A DNA stretch of 64,000 nt from an uncultured Rhodospirillaceae bacterium (GCA_937887565.1 CALABS010000061.1:171777-235776); one strand, 5' to 3'. Positions 54,410 to 63,323 are shown, counted from the first letter of the stretch. Numbers and translations are program-made. Notes: generated by a model from the sequence alone, not told the origin.

Positions 54410-55486
54410 CTAGCGGGTGGCCGAGAAGGTGACCATGGACTGCAGCGCCAGCATCAGGCGGTCGAGCGCGAAGCCGATCAGGCCGATGGTGAACACCGCG
54501 ACCATGATCTTGGCCAGCGACTGCGACGAGCCGTTCTGGAACTCGTCCCACACGAACTTGCCGAGGCCGGGATTCTGGGCCAGCATCTCGGCGGCGATCA
54601 GCACCATCCAGCCCACGCCCAGCGACAGCCGCATGCCGGTGAAGATGAAGGGCAGCGCCGAGGGCAGCACCAGCTTGCGCACGGATGTCCACCACGACAG
54701 TTGCAACACCCGGCCCACATTGACGAGGTCCTTGTCGATGGAGGCGACGCCGACGGCGGTGTTGATCAGGGTCGGCCACAGCGAGCACAGGGTGACGGTG
54801 ATGGCCGAGTTGAGGAAGCTCTTGTCGAACATCGGGTCGTCGCTGACGTAAAGGGCGCTGACCACCATGGTGACCAGCGGCAGCCAGGCCAGCGGCGACA
54901 CCGGCTTGAACACCTGGATCAGCGGATTGAGCGCCGCGTTGGCGGTCTTGGACAGGCCGCTGGCGATGCCCAGCGGCACCGCCACCACCGAGGCCAGCAG
55001 GAAGCCCATGAACACGGTCTTCAGGCTGGTGGCGATCTGGTCGAGATAGGTGGGCTTGCCGGTATAGGGGCGGATCTTCACGTCCGCCTGGGGGTCGGCG
55101 GCCACCAGCTCGGCGTTGCGCTTCTCCTGGCGCTCATAGAAGGCGTCCTCCTTGGCCCGCTCGGCGGCGTGGTCGGCCCACAGATTGCCGACCTGCTCCC
55201 ACACCTGCGCCGGTCCGGGCACCGCCCCCAGGCTGGTCTGCACGCGGGGGGCGGCCGCCCCCCACAGAGCCAGGAACACCAGGATCGCCAGCAGCGGCAC
55301 ACCCAACTGGCGCCACAGCTCGGCCACCTGGCGGCGGGGGTGGTCCCAGGCCGCCAGCCGGCACAGCGGCACCAGCCAGCCCAGGCCCGCCACCGTGGCG
55401 ATGCCCGCCATCCGCTCGGCGACCCAGCCGAGGGACAGTCCGCAGCCGAGGCAGGAAATCGGCGTCGTCTTCGCAACCGTGTTCAT
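54410..55486 (-). CDS. nrtB: Nitrate ABC transporter permease NrtB
   Basis: A 358-residue inner-membrane permease of the NrtB/SsuC type. An unusual N-terminal region (about 1-60) is hydrophobic with Cys residues (ISCLGCGLSLGW); then an LALWG membrane helix, a periplasmic loop about 90-150, and the core ABC permease helices with the coupling loop near AAEMLAQNPGLGKFVWDEFQ. Lies 23 bases after nrtA. Confidence 0.92.
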   Translation of the reverse strand: MNTVAKTTPISCLGCGLSLGWVAERMAGIATVAGLGWLVPLCRLAAWDHPRRQVAELWRQLGVPLLAILVFLALWGAAAPRVQTSLGAVPGPAQVWEQVGNLWADHAAERAKEDAFYERQEKRNAELVAADPQADVKIRPYTGKPTYLDQIATSLKTVFMGFLLASVVAVPLGIASGLSKTANAALNPLIQVFKPVSPLAWLPLVTMVVSALYVSDDPMFDKSFLNSAITVTLCSLWPTLINTAVGVASIDKDLVNVGRVLQLSWWTSVRKLVLPSALPFIFTGMRLSLGVGWMVLIAAEMLAQNPGLGKFVWDEFQNGSSQSLAKIMVAVFTIGLIGFALDRLMLALQSMVTFSATR

Positions 55487-55509
55487 GGTGATGTCTCCCC
55501 TCGCCGCCT

Positions 55510-56919
55510 TCAGCCGCCGGCGATCTTGTTGCCGACCACCTTCTGGTCGCCCTTGAGCCCGATGGGCAGGCGCTTGAGGTAGTCGTTGGGCTTCCTGCCG
55601 TCATAGGCGACGCCGTCGATGAACTCGGCGGTGGGGGCGCGGTAGCCGTCGCTGTCCCAGGGGAAGTCGGCGGCCTTGGCCTTGCCCTCGTCCACCAGCA
55701 GCCGGGCCGCCTTCAGGTAGATGTCGGGGCGGTAGACCTTCTTGGCGGTCTCGGCGTACCAGCCGTCGGGCCGGGCCTCGGCGATCTGGCCCCAGCGGCG
55801 CATCTGGGTCAGGTACCACACGGCGTCCGAATAGAAGGGATAGGTGGCGTTGTAGCGGAAGAAGACGTTGAAGTCGGGCACCTCGCGCTTGTCGCCCTTC
55901 TCGTACTCGAAGGTGCCGGTCATGGAATTGGCGATGACCTTGGCGTCGGCGCCCACATATTCCGGCTTGGCGAGGATCTTCACCGCCTCGGCGCGGTTGG
56001 CGTTGTTGTTCTCGTCCAGCCACTGGGCGGCGCGGATCAGTGCCTTGACCACGGCGAGATGGGTGTTGGGGTTCTTCTCGGCCCAGTCGTTGGTGACGCC
56101 GAACACCTTTTCGGGGTTGTTCTTCCAGATCTCGTAATCGGTGATCACCGGCACGCCGATGCCCTTGACCACCGCCTGCTGGTTCCACGGCTCGCCGACG
56201 CAGTAGCCCGAGATGGTGCCGGCCTCCAGCGTCGCCGGCATCTGCGGCGGCGGCGTCACCGACAGCAGGGCGTCGGCGCCGATCTGGCCGGTGATGTTGT
56301 CGGGCGAGTAGTAGCCCGGATTGATGCCGCCCGAGGCCAGCCAGTAACGGAGCTCGTAGTTGTGGGTCGAGACCGGGAATACCATGCCCATGTTGAAAGG
56401 CTTGCCCTGGGCCTTGAAGGCGTCGATCACCTTCTTGAGGGCGTCGGCCTTGACGGGATGGGCGACCTTGCCGTCGGGTCCCTTGGGCAGATGCGGCTTC
56501 ATCATCTCCCACACCTCGTTGGAGACGGTGATGCCGTTGCCGTTGAGGTCCATGGAGAAGGCGGTGACCACATGGGCCTGGGTGCCGAAGCCGATGGTGG
56601 CGCCCAAGGGCTGGCCGGCCAGCATGTGGGCGCCGTCCAGTTCGCCCGAGATGACGCGGTCGAGCAGCACCTTCCAGTTGGCCTGCGGCTCCAGGGTGAC
56701 GTAGAGCCCCTCGTCCTCGAAGAAGCCCTTTTCGTAGGCAATGGCCAGGGGCGCCATGTCGGTCAGCTTGATGAAGCCCAGCTTGAGCTGGTCCTTTTCC
56801 AGCTTGAGCGGCGCCGCCCCGGCGGGAGTGGCGACGAAGGCGCCGGCCAAGGCGGCGGCGCCCAAGGTCAAGAGCGCGCCGCGACGGGTCATGCGGCCAA
56901 GGATCGTGCGGGAGTTCAT
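55510..56919 (-). CDS. nrtA: Nitrate-binding protein NrtA
   Basis: A 469-residue periplasmic binding protein. The N-terminus has a twin-arginine-type signal (RMTRRGALLTLGAAALAGAF) so Tat export is likely. The binding fold follows, with LGFIKLTDMAPLAIAYEKGF, HNYELRYWLASGGINPGYY and SGYCVGEPWNQQAVVKG. ATG 56919 with AAGGAG ahead is used; the frame remains open upstream into the regulatory leader. First gene of the operon controlled by the sigma54 promoter and ANTAR attenuator at 56969-57105. Confidence 0.93.
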   Translation of the reverse strand: MNSRTILGRMTRRGALLTLGAAALAGAFVATPAGAAPLKLEKDQLKLGFIKLTDMAPLAIAYEKGFFEDEGLYVTLEPQANWKVLLDRVISGELDGAHMLAGQPLGATIGFGTQAHVVTAFSMDLNGNGITVSNEVWEMMKPHLPKGPDGKVAHPVKADALKKVIDAFKAQGKPFNMGMVFPVSTHNYELRYWLASGGINPGYYSPDNITGQIGADALLSVTPPPQMPATLEAGTISGYCVGEPWNQQAVVKGIGVPVITDYEIWKNNPEKVFGVTNDWAEKNPNTHLAVVKALIRAAQWLDENNNANRAEAVKILAKPEYVGADAKVIANSMTGTFEYEKGDKREVPDFNVFFRYNATYPFYSDAVWYLTQMRRWGQIAEARPDGWYAETAKKVYRPDIYLKAARLLVDEGKAKAADFPWDSDGYRAPTAEFIDGVAYDGRKPNDYLKRLPIGLKGDQKVVGNKIAGG

Positions 56920-56968
56920 GGACCAAGTCTCCTTCGATGTCCGGACGCCCACGCGGTGCCAGCCAAAC

Positions 56969-57016
56969 AAAAAACGCCGACGAGAACCCACCAATCGGAG
57001 GCGGTCTCGCCGGCGT
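56969..57016 (-). terminator. Leader terminator of the nrtA operon (attenuator)
   Basis: On the minus strand ACGCCGGCGAGA (57016-57005) pairs with TCTCGTCGGCGT (56985-56974) in 12 pairs with one G-U, followed directly by a T-run (56973-56969). It lies between the ANTAR hairpins and the nrtA ribosome site, so it would stop transcription unless prevented by NasT. Confidence 0.85.
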
Positions 57017-57027
57017 CGTTGCCGCGT

Positions 57028-57072
57028 GCCCAGCACTGGGCGTCAATACCGTGCCCCGCCGCCCTTGGCGGG
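57028..57072 (-). promoter_or_regulatory. ANTAR target: two hexaloop hairpins in the nrtA leader
   Basis: Read on the minus strand. Hairpin P1 (57072-57055): CCCGCC, loop AAGGGC, GGCGGG. Linker of 13 bases. Hairpin P2 (57041-57028): GCCC, loop AGTGCT, GGGC. Both hexaloops have A at position 1 and G at position 4, the defining feature of RNAs bound by ANTAR proteins such as NasR/NasT/EutV. The terminator starts 11 bases later. Confidence 0.88.
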
Positions 57073-57089
57073 TAACTCGCCTATTGCAA

Positions 57090-57105
57090 TGCAGCAGCCG
57101 TGCCA
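57090..57105 (-). promoter_or_regulatory. Sigma54 (-24/-12) promoter of nrtA
   Basis: On the minus strand TGGCACGGCTGCTGCA matches the consensus TGGCACGN4TTGCW at all but one fixed base, with exact GG-GC spacing. Predicted start near 57079, seven bases before hairpin P1. Implies NtrC or another sigma54 activator; no clear NtrC site was recognised. Confidence 0.8.
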
Positions 57106-57357
57106 GTGGCGGAATCGCTGGGGATGCCCCCCTGCCTGCCCCCAAAGCGGTAGAGTGGATGCCCAATAAATAGACACACCGTCGATCTCTGTTTATTTTT
57201 TCATCATTCAGCCCGCAAATCGCAGCGAATCCGCGCCTTTCACGCCCGTTCCCACCTCCGTCCCGGCATCCCGCCATCCGCAAGGCCTGCCGATCGGATG
57301 AGCACCGGCCGCCCCGCCGCCGCGATCCGCCGCCGCTGAATGGCGGAAATCGGCCAT

Positions 57358-57373
57358 CGGCACGGCGCTTGCT
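57358..57373 (+). promoter_or_regulatory. Sigma54 (-24/-12) promoter of nirB
   Basis: CGGCACGGCGCTTGCT differs from TGGCACGN4TTGCW only in the first base. Predicted start near 57384, three bases before hairpin P1 of the leader. Between the two divergent sigma54 promoters (57106-57357) lies an AT-rich patch around 57165-57208 that could bind a bending protein such as IHF. Confidence 0.8.
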
Positions 57374-57386
57374 TCTGACTGGCCGC

Positions 57387-57430
57387 GCGGGCAGCGTCGC
57401 CCGCCTCCCATTCCGGCCCAAGGGCGGGCC
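57387..57430 (+). promoter_or_regulatory. ANTAR target: two hexaloop hairpins in the nirB leader
   Basis: P1 (57387-57404): GCGGGC, loop AGCGTC, GCCCGC. Linker of 10 bases. P2 (57415-57430): GGCCC, loop AAGGGC, GGGCC. Both loops have A1 and G4. P2 here has the same loop sequence as P1 of the nrtA leader. The terminator stem begins 13 bases later. Confidence 0.88.
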
Positions 57431-57443
57431 TCATCGGATAACG

Positions 57444-57497
57444 GCGTCCGAAACGGTGGACCTTCGACAGAAGGCTCCGTCGGTTCGGGCGCTTTTT
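57444..57497 (+). terminator. Leader terminator of the nirB operon (attenuator)
   Basis: GCGTCCGAA (57444-57452) pairs with TTCGGGCGC (57484-57492), one G-U; inner stems ACGG/CCGT and CCTTC/GAAGG continue the hairpin, and TTTTT follows at 57493-57497. The nirB ribosome site GGAGG starts at 57503. Confidence 0.85.
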
Positions 57498-57513
57498 GTT
57501 TTGGAGGCAGGAC

Positions 57514-59967
57514 ATGGTCCATCTTTCCGCTCGCCGCCGGCTGGTCGTCATCGGCAACGGCATGGCCGGCATGCGCACCGTCGAGGAGCTGCTGTCCCGC
57601 GCCCCGGTGCGCTTCGACGTCTCCGTCTTCGGCGACGAACCCCACCCCAACTACAACCGTATCATGCTGTCGTCGGTGTTGGCCGGCGAGAAGACGATGG
57701 ACGACATCGTCATCAACCCCCGCGCCTGGTACGCGGAGAACGGCGTCACGCTCCACGCCGGCGACCCGGTGGTCGCCATCGACCGTTCGGCGCGCACCGT
57801 CACCTCGGCGTCGGGCACGGTGGTTCCCTACGACGCCCTGCTGCTGGCGACGGGATCGCGGCCGCTGATGCCGCCCTTGCCCGGCCTCGACCTGCCCGGC
57901 GTCGTCGCCTTCCGCGACATCGCCGACGTCGAGAAGATGCTGGCCGCCTCGGCCACCCACCGCCGCGCGGCGGTGATCGGCGGCGGCCTGTTGGGCCTCG
58001 AGGCCGCCTGGGGCCTCAAGCGCCGGGGCATGGAGGTGGCGGTGGTCCACCTGATGCCGACCCTGATGGAGCGCCAGTTGGACATCGAGGCCGGCACCCT
58101 GCTGCAACGCGACCTCACCGAGCGCGGCCTGCACTTCTTCACCAACGGCCAGACCGAGGCCATCCTGGGCGACGGCCGCGTCACCGGCCTGCGCCTCGCC
58201 GACGGCCGCGAAGTGCCCGCCGATCTGGTGGTGGTCGCCATCGGCATCCGCCCCAACGTCCAGTTGGCCAAGGACGCCGGCCTCGACGTCAACCGGGGCA
58301 TCCTGGTCGGCGACGACATGGCGACGTCGGACCCCGCCATCTTCGCCGTCGGCGAATGCGTCGAGCATGCCGGCCAGGTGTTCGGGCTGGTGGCGCCGCT
58401 GTGGGAGCAGGCCAAGGTCTGCGCCGCGCGCATGGCCGGCGACGACACCGCCGCCTATGCCACCCCGCCGCTGTCCACCCGCCTCAAGATCACCGGCATC
58501 GACGTGTTCTCGGCCGGCCAGCTGGCCGCCGCCGACGAGGCCGACGCCGAGGTGGTGTTCCGCGACCTCGCCAAGGGCGTCTACCGCAAGCTGGTCATCC
58601 GCGACGACCGCCTGGTGGGCACGGTGATGTACGGCGACGTGGCCGACGGCGGCTGGTATTTCCAGCTCATGCGCGAGGGTAAGGACCTCGCCGACATCCG
58701 CGACCGCGTCATCTTCGGCCAGGCCTTCGCCGACACCTGCTGCGGGGCCAAGGCCGGAGGCAACGTCACCGCCATGGCCGACGACGCCCAGGTCTGCGGC
58801 TGCAACGGCGTCTCCAAGGGCGCCATCGTCGCCGCCATCAAGGCCAAGGGCCTGACCACGCTCGACGAGGTGCGCGCCCACACCAAGGCCTCGGCCAGCT
58901 GCGGCCAGTGCACCGGCACGGTGCAGGCCATCCTGACCGCCGTCACCGGCGCCGACGCCGCCGTGCCCGAGGCCATGTGCAAGTGCACCGACCTGTCCCA
59001 CGACGCGGTGCGGGCCGCCATCCTGTCCCAGGAGCTGAAGAGCCAACCGCAGCTTCGCGCCGCCCTGGGCTGGCGCGGCGCCGACGGCTGCCCCAAATGC
59101 CGGCCGGCGCTGAACTACTACCTGCTGTGCGCCTGGCCGGGTGAATACGTGGACGACAGCCGCTCGCGCTTCGTCAACGAGCGCGTCCACGCCAATATCC
59201 AGAAGGACGGCACCTATTCGGTGATTCCCCGCCTGTGGGGCGGCATCGCCACCCCGGCCGAGTTCAAGGCCATCGCCGAGGTCGCCGAGAAATACGGCAT
59301 TCCCGAGATCAAGCTGACCGGCGGCCAGCGGGTCGGCCTCTACGGCATCCGCAAGGAGCAGCTTCCCGGCGTGTGGGCCGACCTCACCGCCGCCGGCCTG
59401 GTGTCGGGCCACGCCTATGCCAAGGGCCTGCGCACGGTGAAGACCTGCGTGGGGTCGGAGTGGTGCCGCTTCGGCACCCAGGACTCCACCGGGTTGGGCA
59501 TCAAGCTGGAAAAGCTGATGTGGGGCAGTTGGACCCCGCACAAGGTCAAGCTGGCGGTGTCGGGCTGCCCGCGCAACTGCGCCGAGGCCACCATCAAGGA
59601 TATCGGGATCGTCTGCGTCGAGGCCGGCTACGACATCGTCATCGGCGGCAATGGCGGCATCGAGGTCCGCGTCACCGACCCCTTGGTCCGGGTCGCCACC
59701 GAGGCCGAGGTGCTGGAATATTGCGGCGCGGTGATGCAGCTCTACCGCGAGGAGGGCCGCTACCTGGAACGCACCGCCCCCTGGGTCGAACGGGTCGGCC
59801 TCGCCCACATCAAGGCCCGCATCCTCGACGACGAGGCGGGCCGCAAGGCTCTCTACGCCCGCTTCCTGTTCTCGCAGCGTTACGCCCAGACCGACCCCTG
59901 GGCCGAGCGGGCCACGGGCGGCGTCGACGCGCACGAATTCCAACCCCTGGCCGTGGTGGAGGGCTGA
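57514..59967 (+). CDS. nirB: Assimilatory nitrite reductase large subunit NirB
   Basis: An 817-residue NADH-dependent nitrite reductase producing ammonium. N-terminal FAD/NADH oxidoreductase domain (LVVIGNGMAGMRTVEELL; AVIGGGLLGLEAAWGL), a BFD-type [2Fe-2S] domain (QVCGCNGVSKG ... CGQCTG), and the sulfite/nitrite reductase part with the siroheme-[4Fe-4S] ligands in TCVGSEWCRFG and SGCPRNCAEA. ATG 57514 has GGAGG ahead. First gene of nirB-nirD-nasA. Confidence 0.96.
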   Translation: MVHLSARRRLVVIGNGMAGMRTVEELLSRAPVRFDVSVFGDEPHPNYNRIMLSSVLAGEKTMDDIVINPRAWYAENGVTLHAGDPVVAIDRSARTVTSASGTVVPYDALLLATGSRPLMPPLPGLDLPGVVAFRDIADVEKMLAASATHRRAAVIGGGLLGLEAAWGLKRRGMEVAVVHLMPTLMERQLDIEAGTLLQRDLTERGLHFFTNGQTEAILGDGRVTGLRLADGREVPADLVVVAIGIRPNVQLAKDAGLDVNRGILVGDDMATSDPAIFAVGECVEHAGQVFGLVAPLWEQAKVCAARMAGDDTAAYATPPLSTRLKITGIDVFSAGQLAAADEADAEVVFRDLAKGVYRKLVIRDDRLVGTVMYGDVADGGWYFQLMREGKDLADIRDRVIFGQAFADTCCGAKAGGNVTAMADDAQVCGCNGVSKGAIVAAIKAKGLTTLDEVRAHTKASASCGQCTGTVQAILTAVTGADAAVPEAMCKCTDLSHDAVRAAILSQELKSQPQLRAALGWRGADGCPKCRPALNYYLLCAWPGEYVDDSRSRFVNERVHANIQKDGTYSVIPRLWGGIATPAEFKAIAEVAEKYGIPEIKLTGGQRVGLYGIRKEQLPGVWADLTAAGLVSGHAYAKGLRTVKTCVGSEWCRFGTQDSTGLGIKLEKLMWGSWTPHKVKLAVSGCPRNCAEATIKDIGIVCVEAGYDIVIGGNGGIEVRVTDPLVRVATEAEVLEYCGAVMQLYREEGRYLERTAPWVERVGLAHIKARILDDEAGRKALYARFLFSQRYAQTDPWAERATGGVDAHEFQPLAVVEG

Positions 59968-59969
59968 GC

Positions 59970-60305
59970 ATGACCGACTGGATCGACATCGGCGGGCTGG
60001 ACGACATCCCCCGCCTCGGCGCCCGCACCGTCGACACCCGCGAGGGTCCCATCGCCGTCTTCCGGACCTCGGACGACGAGGTGTTCGCGCTGCTGAACCG
60101 CTGCCCCCATCGGGGCGGCCCGCTGTCCGAGGGACTGGTGGCCGGGCGCAAGGTCGCCTGCCCGCTGCACAATTGGGTGATCGACCTCTCCACCGGCGAG
60201 GCGGTGGCGCCCGACGAGGGCTGCACCACCACCTACCCGGTCAGGATCGAGGGCGGACGCCTGCTGTTGGGGCTGGCGCCGGCCCGGGCGGCCGCCCATG
60301 CCTGA
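59970..60305 (+). CDS. nirD: Nitrite reductase small subunit NirD (Rieske-type)
   Basis: A 111-residue Rieske-fold protein with the [2Fe-2S] ligands CPHRGG and CPLHNW intact, as in many NirD proteins that work with NirB. Starts two bases after nirB; its end overlaps nasA by eight bases. Confidence 0.94.
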   Translation: MTDWIDIGGLDDIPRLGARTVDTREGPIAVFRTSDDEVFALLNRCPHRGGPLSEGLVAGRKVACPLHNWVIDLSTGEAVAPDEGCTTTYPVRIEGGRLLLGLAPARAAAHA

Positions 60306-62868
60306 CGCCATCCGCACCACCTGCCCCTATTGCGGCGTCGGCTGCGGCGTGGTCGCCCGGCCGACGGATGCCGGCTGGACCATCGCCGGCGATGCCGATC
60401 ATCCCGCCAGCCGGGGCCGGCTGTGCTCGAAGGGAACGGCGCTGGCCGACACCCTGGGACTGGAGACGCGGCTGCTGCATCCGGTCGTGGACGGCCGCCG
60501 CGTCGACTGGACCACGGCGACCCTGGAGACCGCCGGGCGCATCCGCTCGGTCATCGACCTGCACGGCCCCGACGCCTTCGCCTTCTACCTGTCCGGCCAG
60601 TTGCTGACCGAGGACTACTACGTCGCCAACAAGCTGGCCAAGGGCTTCCTGGGTACCGCCAACGTGGACACCAATTCGCGGCTGTGCATGGCCTCGACGG
60701 TGGCCGGCCACCGCCGCGCCTTCGGCTCGGACACCGTGCCCGGCACCTACGAGGACCTGGAGCGGGCCGATCTGGTGGTGCTGGTCGGCGCCAACCTCGC
60801 CTGGTGCCATCCGGTGCTGTTCCAGCGGCTCAAGCGCGCCCGCCAAGAGCGCGGCACGCGGGTGGTGGTGGTCGATCCCCGCCGCACCGACACCTGCGAC
60901 ATCGCCGACCTGCACATCGCCGTCGAGCCGGGCGGCGACGTGGCGCTGTTCAACGGGCTGCTGGCCCACCTGGAGGCGGCCGGCGCCCTGGACCACGCCT
61001 TCATCGACGCCCATACGCAAGGCTTCGCCGAGGCGCTGGCCGCCGCCCGCGCCGACACCCCGCCGCGCTCGCCCGAGATCGCCGCCTTCTTCGACTGGTT
61101 CGCCGCCACCCCCAAGGCGGTCACCGTGTTCTCGCAGGGCGTCAACCAGTCCTCGGTCGGCACCGACAAGGTCAACGCCATCCTCAACGTCCATCTGGCG
61201 ACCGGCCGCATCGGCCGCCCGGGCATGGGTCCGTTCTCGGTCACCGGCCAGCCCAACGCCATGGGCGGCCGCGAGGTGGGCGGGCTGGCCAACCAGCTGG
61301 CCGCCCATATGGGCTTCGACGCGGAATCCATCGACCGCGTGCGGCGGTTCTGGGACGCGCCGCGCATGGCCAGGCGCGAGGGGCTGAAGGCGGTGGACCT
61401 GTTCCGCGCCATCGAGGCCGGCGCGGTCAAGGCGGTGTGGATCATGGCCACCAACCCGGCGGTCAGCCTGCCCGAGGCCGATTTGGTCCGCCGGGCGCTC
61501 GCCAAATGCCCGGTGGTGATCGTGTCGGACTGCGTCGCCGACACCGACACCCTGCGCCTGGCCCATATCAAGCTGCCGGCCCTGGCCTGGGGCGAGAAGG
61601 ACGGCACGGTGACCAATTCCGACCGCACCGTCTCGCGCCAGCGCGCCTTCCTGCCGCCCCCCGGCGAGGCCCGCGCCGATTGGCGGATCGTCGCCGACGT
61701 GGCCCATGCCCTGGGGCACGGACACGCCTTCTCCTGGCGCGGCGCGGCGGACATCTTCGCCGAGCATGCCCGCCTGACCGCCTTCGAGAACGGCGGCGCC
61801 CGCGACCTCGATCTGTCGCCGTGGCTGGACCGCGACTACGAGGCCATGGAGCCGGCCCCCTGGGGTGGACCCCGCCTGTTCGCCGACGGCCGCTTCTTCC
61901 ATCCCGACGGCCGCGCCCGCTTCGTCGCCGTCAGCCACCGCCCGCCGGCCGAGGCCCTGTCGCCGGCCTATCCGCTCAGCCTCAACACCGGCCGCTATCG
62001 CGACCAGTGGCACACCATGACCCGCACCGGCCTGGCGGCACGCCTGGCCGGCCATCGCGCCGAGCCGCTGCTCGACATCCACCCCGAGGACCTGCCGCCC
62101 GGGGTCGCCGACGGCGGACTGGCGGTGGTGGAAAGCCGGTGGGGCGAGTATGTGGCGCGGGTCCGCGCCACCACCGACCAGCGCCCGGGGCAGGTGTTCC
62201 TGCCGCTGCACTGGACCGACGTCTTCGCGTCCCAAGCCGTGATCGGCCGCCTGATCCCGGGCCACACCGACCCGGTGTCGGGCCAGCCCGAATCCAAGCA
62301 CGTGCCGGTGCGGGTGCGCCCCTTCGCGGCGGCCTGGTCGGGCGTCCTGTTCTGCGCCGCCGGCGTTCCGACGCCGCCCGCCGCCTGGTGGGTGAGCAGC
62401 CGGGCCGGCGCCGGCCGGATGGTCGAACTGGCGGGCCTGGCGGATGGCGAGAAACAGCGGGTGATCGAGCATCTCGACCGCGCCCTCGGCGGCGAGCGGC
62501 TGGACACCGCCGATCCGGCCCGGGCGTCGGCGCGCATCGCCTGGATGGACGGCGACCGGCTGTTGGCGGCCCTGTTCCTCTCCGCCCGGCCGCCCGAGAT
62601 CAACCGCGCCTGGATCGCCTCGGCGCTCGGCCAGCCGCTCGCCAGCCGCACCGCGGCCCTGGCCGGCACCATGGCCGAATCCGAGGACCAGGGGCCTCTC
62701 GTCTGCGCCTGCTTCTCGGTGGGCATCCGCACCCTGGAACGCGCCATCCGCGAACAGCGGCTGACGACCGTCGAGGAGGTGGGCGCCGCCTTGCGGGCCG
62801 GAACGGGGTGCGGGTCGTGCGTGGCCGAACTGAGGTCGCTGCTCGCCGGACAGACCGTGGCCGCATGA
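60298..62868 (+). CDS. nasA: Assimilatory nitrate reductase catalytic subunit NasA
   Basis: An 856-residue molybdopterin oxidoreductase reducing nitrate to nitrite. An N-terminal [4Fe-4S] uses Cys9, Cys12, Cys16 and Cys43 (TTCPYCGVGCG). The Mo-bisMGD domains follow with ANVDTNSRLCMAS (candidate Mo ligand Cys) and NPAVSLPEAD. The C-terminal 70 residues are a BFD-like [2Fe-2S] domain (CACFSVG ... GCGSCVAEL), so electrons may enter without a separate small subunit. No signal peptide, which fits cytoplasmic assimilation. No siroheme or molybdenum cofactor genes are in the window. Confidence 0.95.
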   Translation: MPDAIRTTCPYCGVGCGVVARPTDAGWTIAGDADHPASRGRLCSKGTALADTLGLETRLLHPVVDGRRVDWTTATLETAGRIRSVIDLHGPDAFAFYLSGQLLTEDYYVANKLAKGFLGTANVDTNSRLCMASTVAGHRRAFGSDTVPGTYEDLERADLVVLVGANLAWCHPVLFQRLKRARQERGTRVVVVDPRRTDTCDIADLHIAVEPGGDVALFNGLLAHLEAAGALDHAFIDAHTQGFAEALAAARADTPPRSPEIAAFFDWFAATPKAVTVFSQGVNQSSVGTDKVNAILNVHLATGRIGRPGMGPFSVTGQPNAMGGREVGGLANQLAAHMGFDAESIDRVRRFWDAPRMARREGLKAVDLFRAIEAGAVKAVWIMATNPAVSLPEADLVRRALAKCPVVIVSDCVADTDTLRLAHIKLPALAWGEKDGTVTNSDRTVSRQRAFLPPPGEARADWRIVADVAHALGHGHAFSWRGAADIFAEHARLTAFENGGARDLDLSPWLDRDYEAMEPAPWGGPRLFADGRFFHPDGRARFVAVSHRPPAEALSPAYPLSLNTGRYRDQWHTMTRTGLAARLAGHRAEPLLDIHPEDLPPGVADGGLAVVESRWGEYVARVRATTDQRPGQVFLPLHWTDVFASQAVIGRLIPGHTDPVSGQPESKHVPVRVRPFAAAWSGVLFCAAGVPTPPAAWWVSSRAGAGRMVELAGLADGEKQRVIEHLDRALGGERLDTADPARASARIAWMDGDRLLAALFLSARPPEINRAWIASALGQPLASRTAALAGTMAESEDQGPLVCACFSVGIRTLERAIREQRLTTVEEVGAALRAGTGCGSCVAELRSLLAGQTVAA

Positions 62869-62946
62869 TGGCACCGCCACCGCGCGGACGACCGACGGAC
62901 ACCTCATCGAAGCGGCATTATGTAGCAAGCTCACCAAGCCGGCTGA

Positions 62947-63165
62947 GCTATCCACGCCGACGAGGCGCCGCATTGGGACCAGTTGCACGCCCGCTATCTG
63001 ACCAAGCGGATCAATCATTCCGAGGTCTATAGCGACGGCGAAAGCTGCACCAATCAGGCCGAGAGCTTTTTCAGCCGCCTCCGCCGCGCCGAATTCGGCA
63101 CCTACCACCATGTCGCCGGCCCATACCTCGCCGCCTACGCCGCCGAAATGGACTGGCGGGAAGAC
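62947..63165 (+). pseudogene. IS1595 (ISXO2-like) transposase C-terminal fragment
   Basis: About 72 codons match the end of ISXO2-type transposases: IHADEAPHWDQLHARY, RINHSEVYSDGESCTNQAES, FFSRLRRAEFGTYHHVAGPY and EMDWREDH. A stop codon precedes it at 62944 and the N-terminal two thirds are missing. It lies directly after the nitrate locus and marks decayed mobile DNA in the 497-base gap before the recombinase. Confidence 0.85.
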
Positions 63166-63223
63166 CATCTCCCCCTCATCCGGCGCCCACACGCGGCCCA
63201 CTGTTTTTTTAGCCCAGCGGGGT

Positions 63224-63323
63224 GTACCGAAAACCCTCTGCCGCCCCACCCTCGCAAGACCGCAGTTTTCCTTAGGGCTATTAAGACGACGGCCCATGTA
63301 CGGAAAACAGTTGTTTTCGGTAC
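63224..63323. repeat. Inverted GTACCGAAAAC repeats upstream of the serine recombinase
   Basis: GTACCGAAAAC at 63224-63234 recurs inverted as GTTTTCGGTAC at 63313-63323, and a near copy GTACGGAAAAC at 63298-63308 forms with it a 26-base palindrome (one mismatch, 63298-63323). The last repeat ends 42 bases before the recombinase ATG. Likely recombinase binding sites (res/att) or an operator. Confidence 0.6.

Noticed and set aside
60241..63297. 1018-codon minus-strand open frame
   Set aside because: Antisense shadow of nasA and the region behind it; composition is Gly/His/Arg low complexity.
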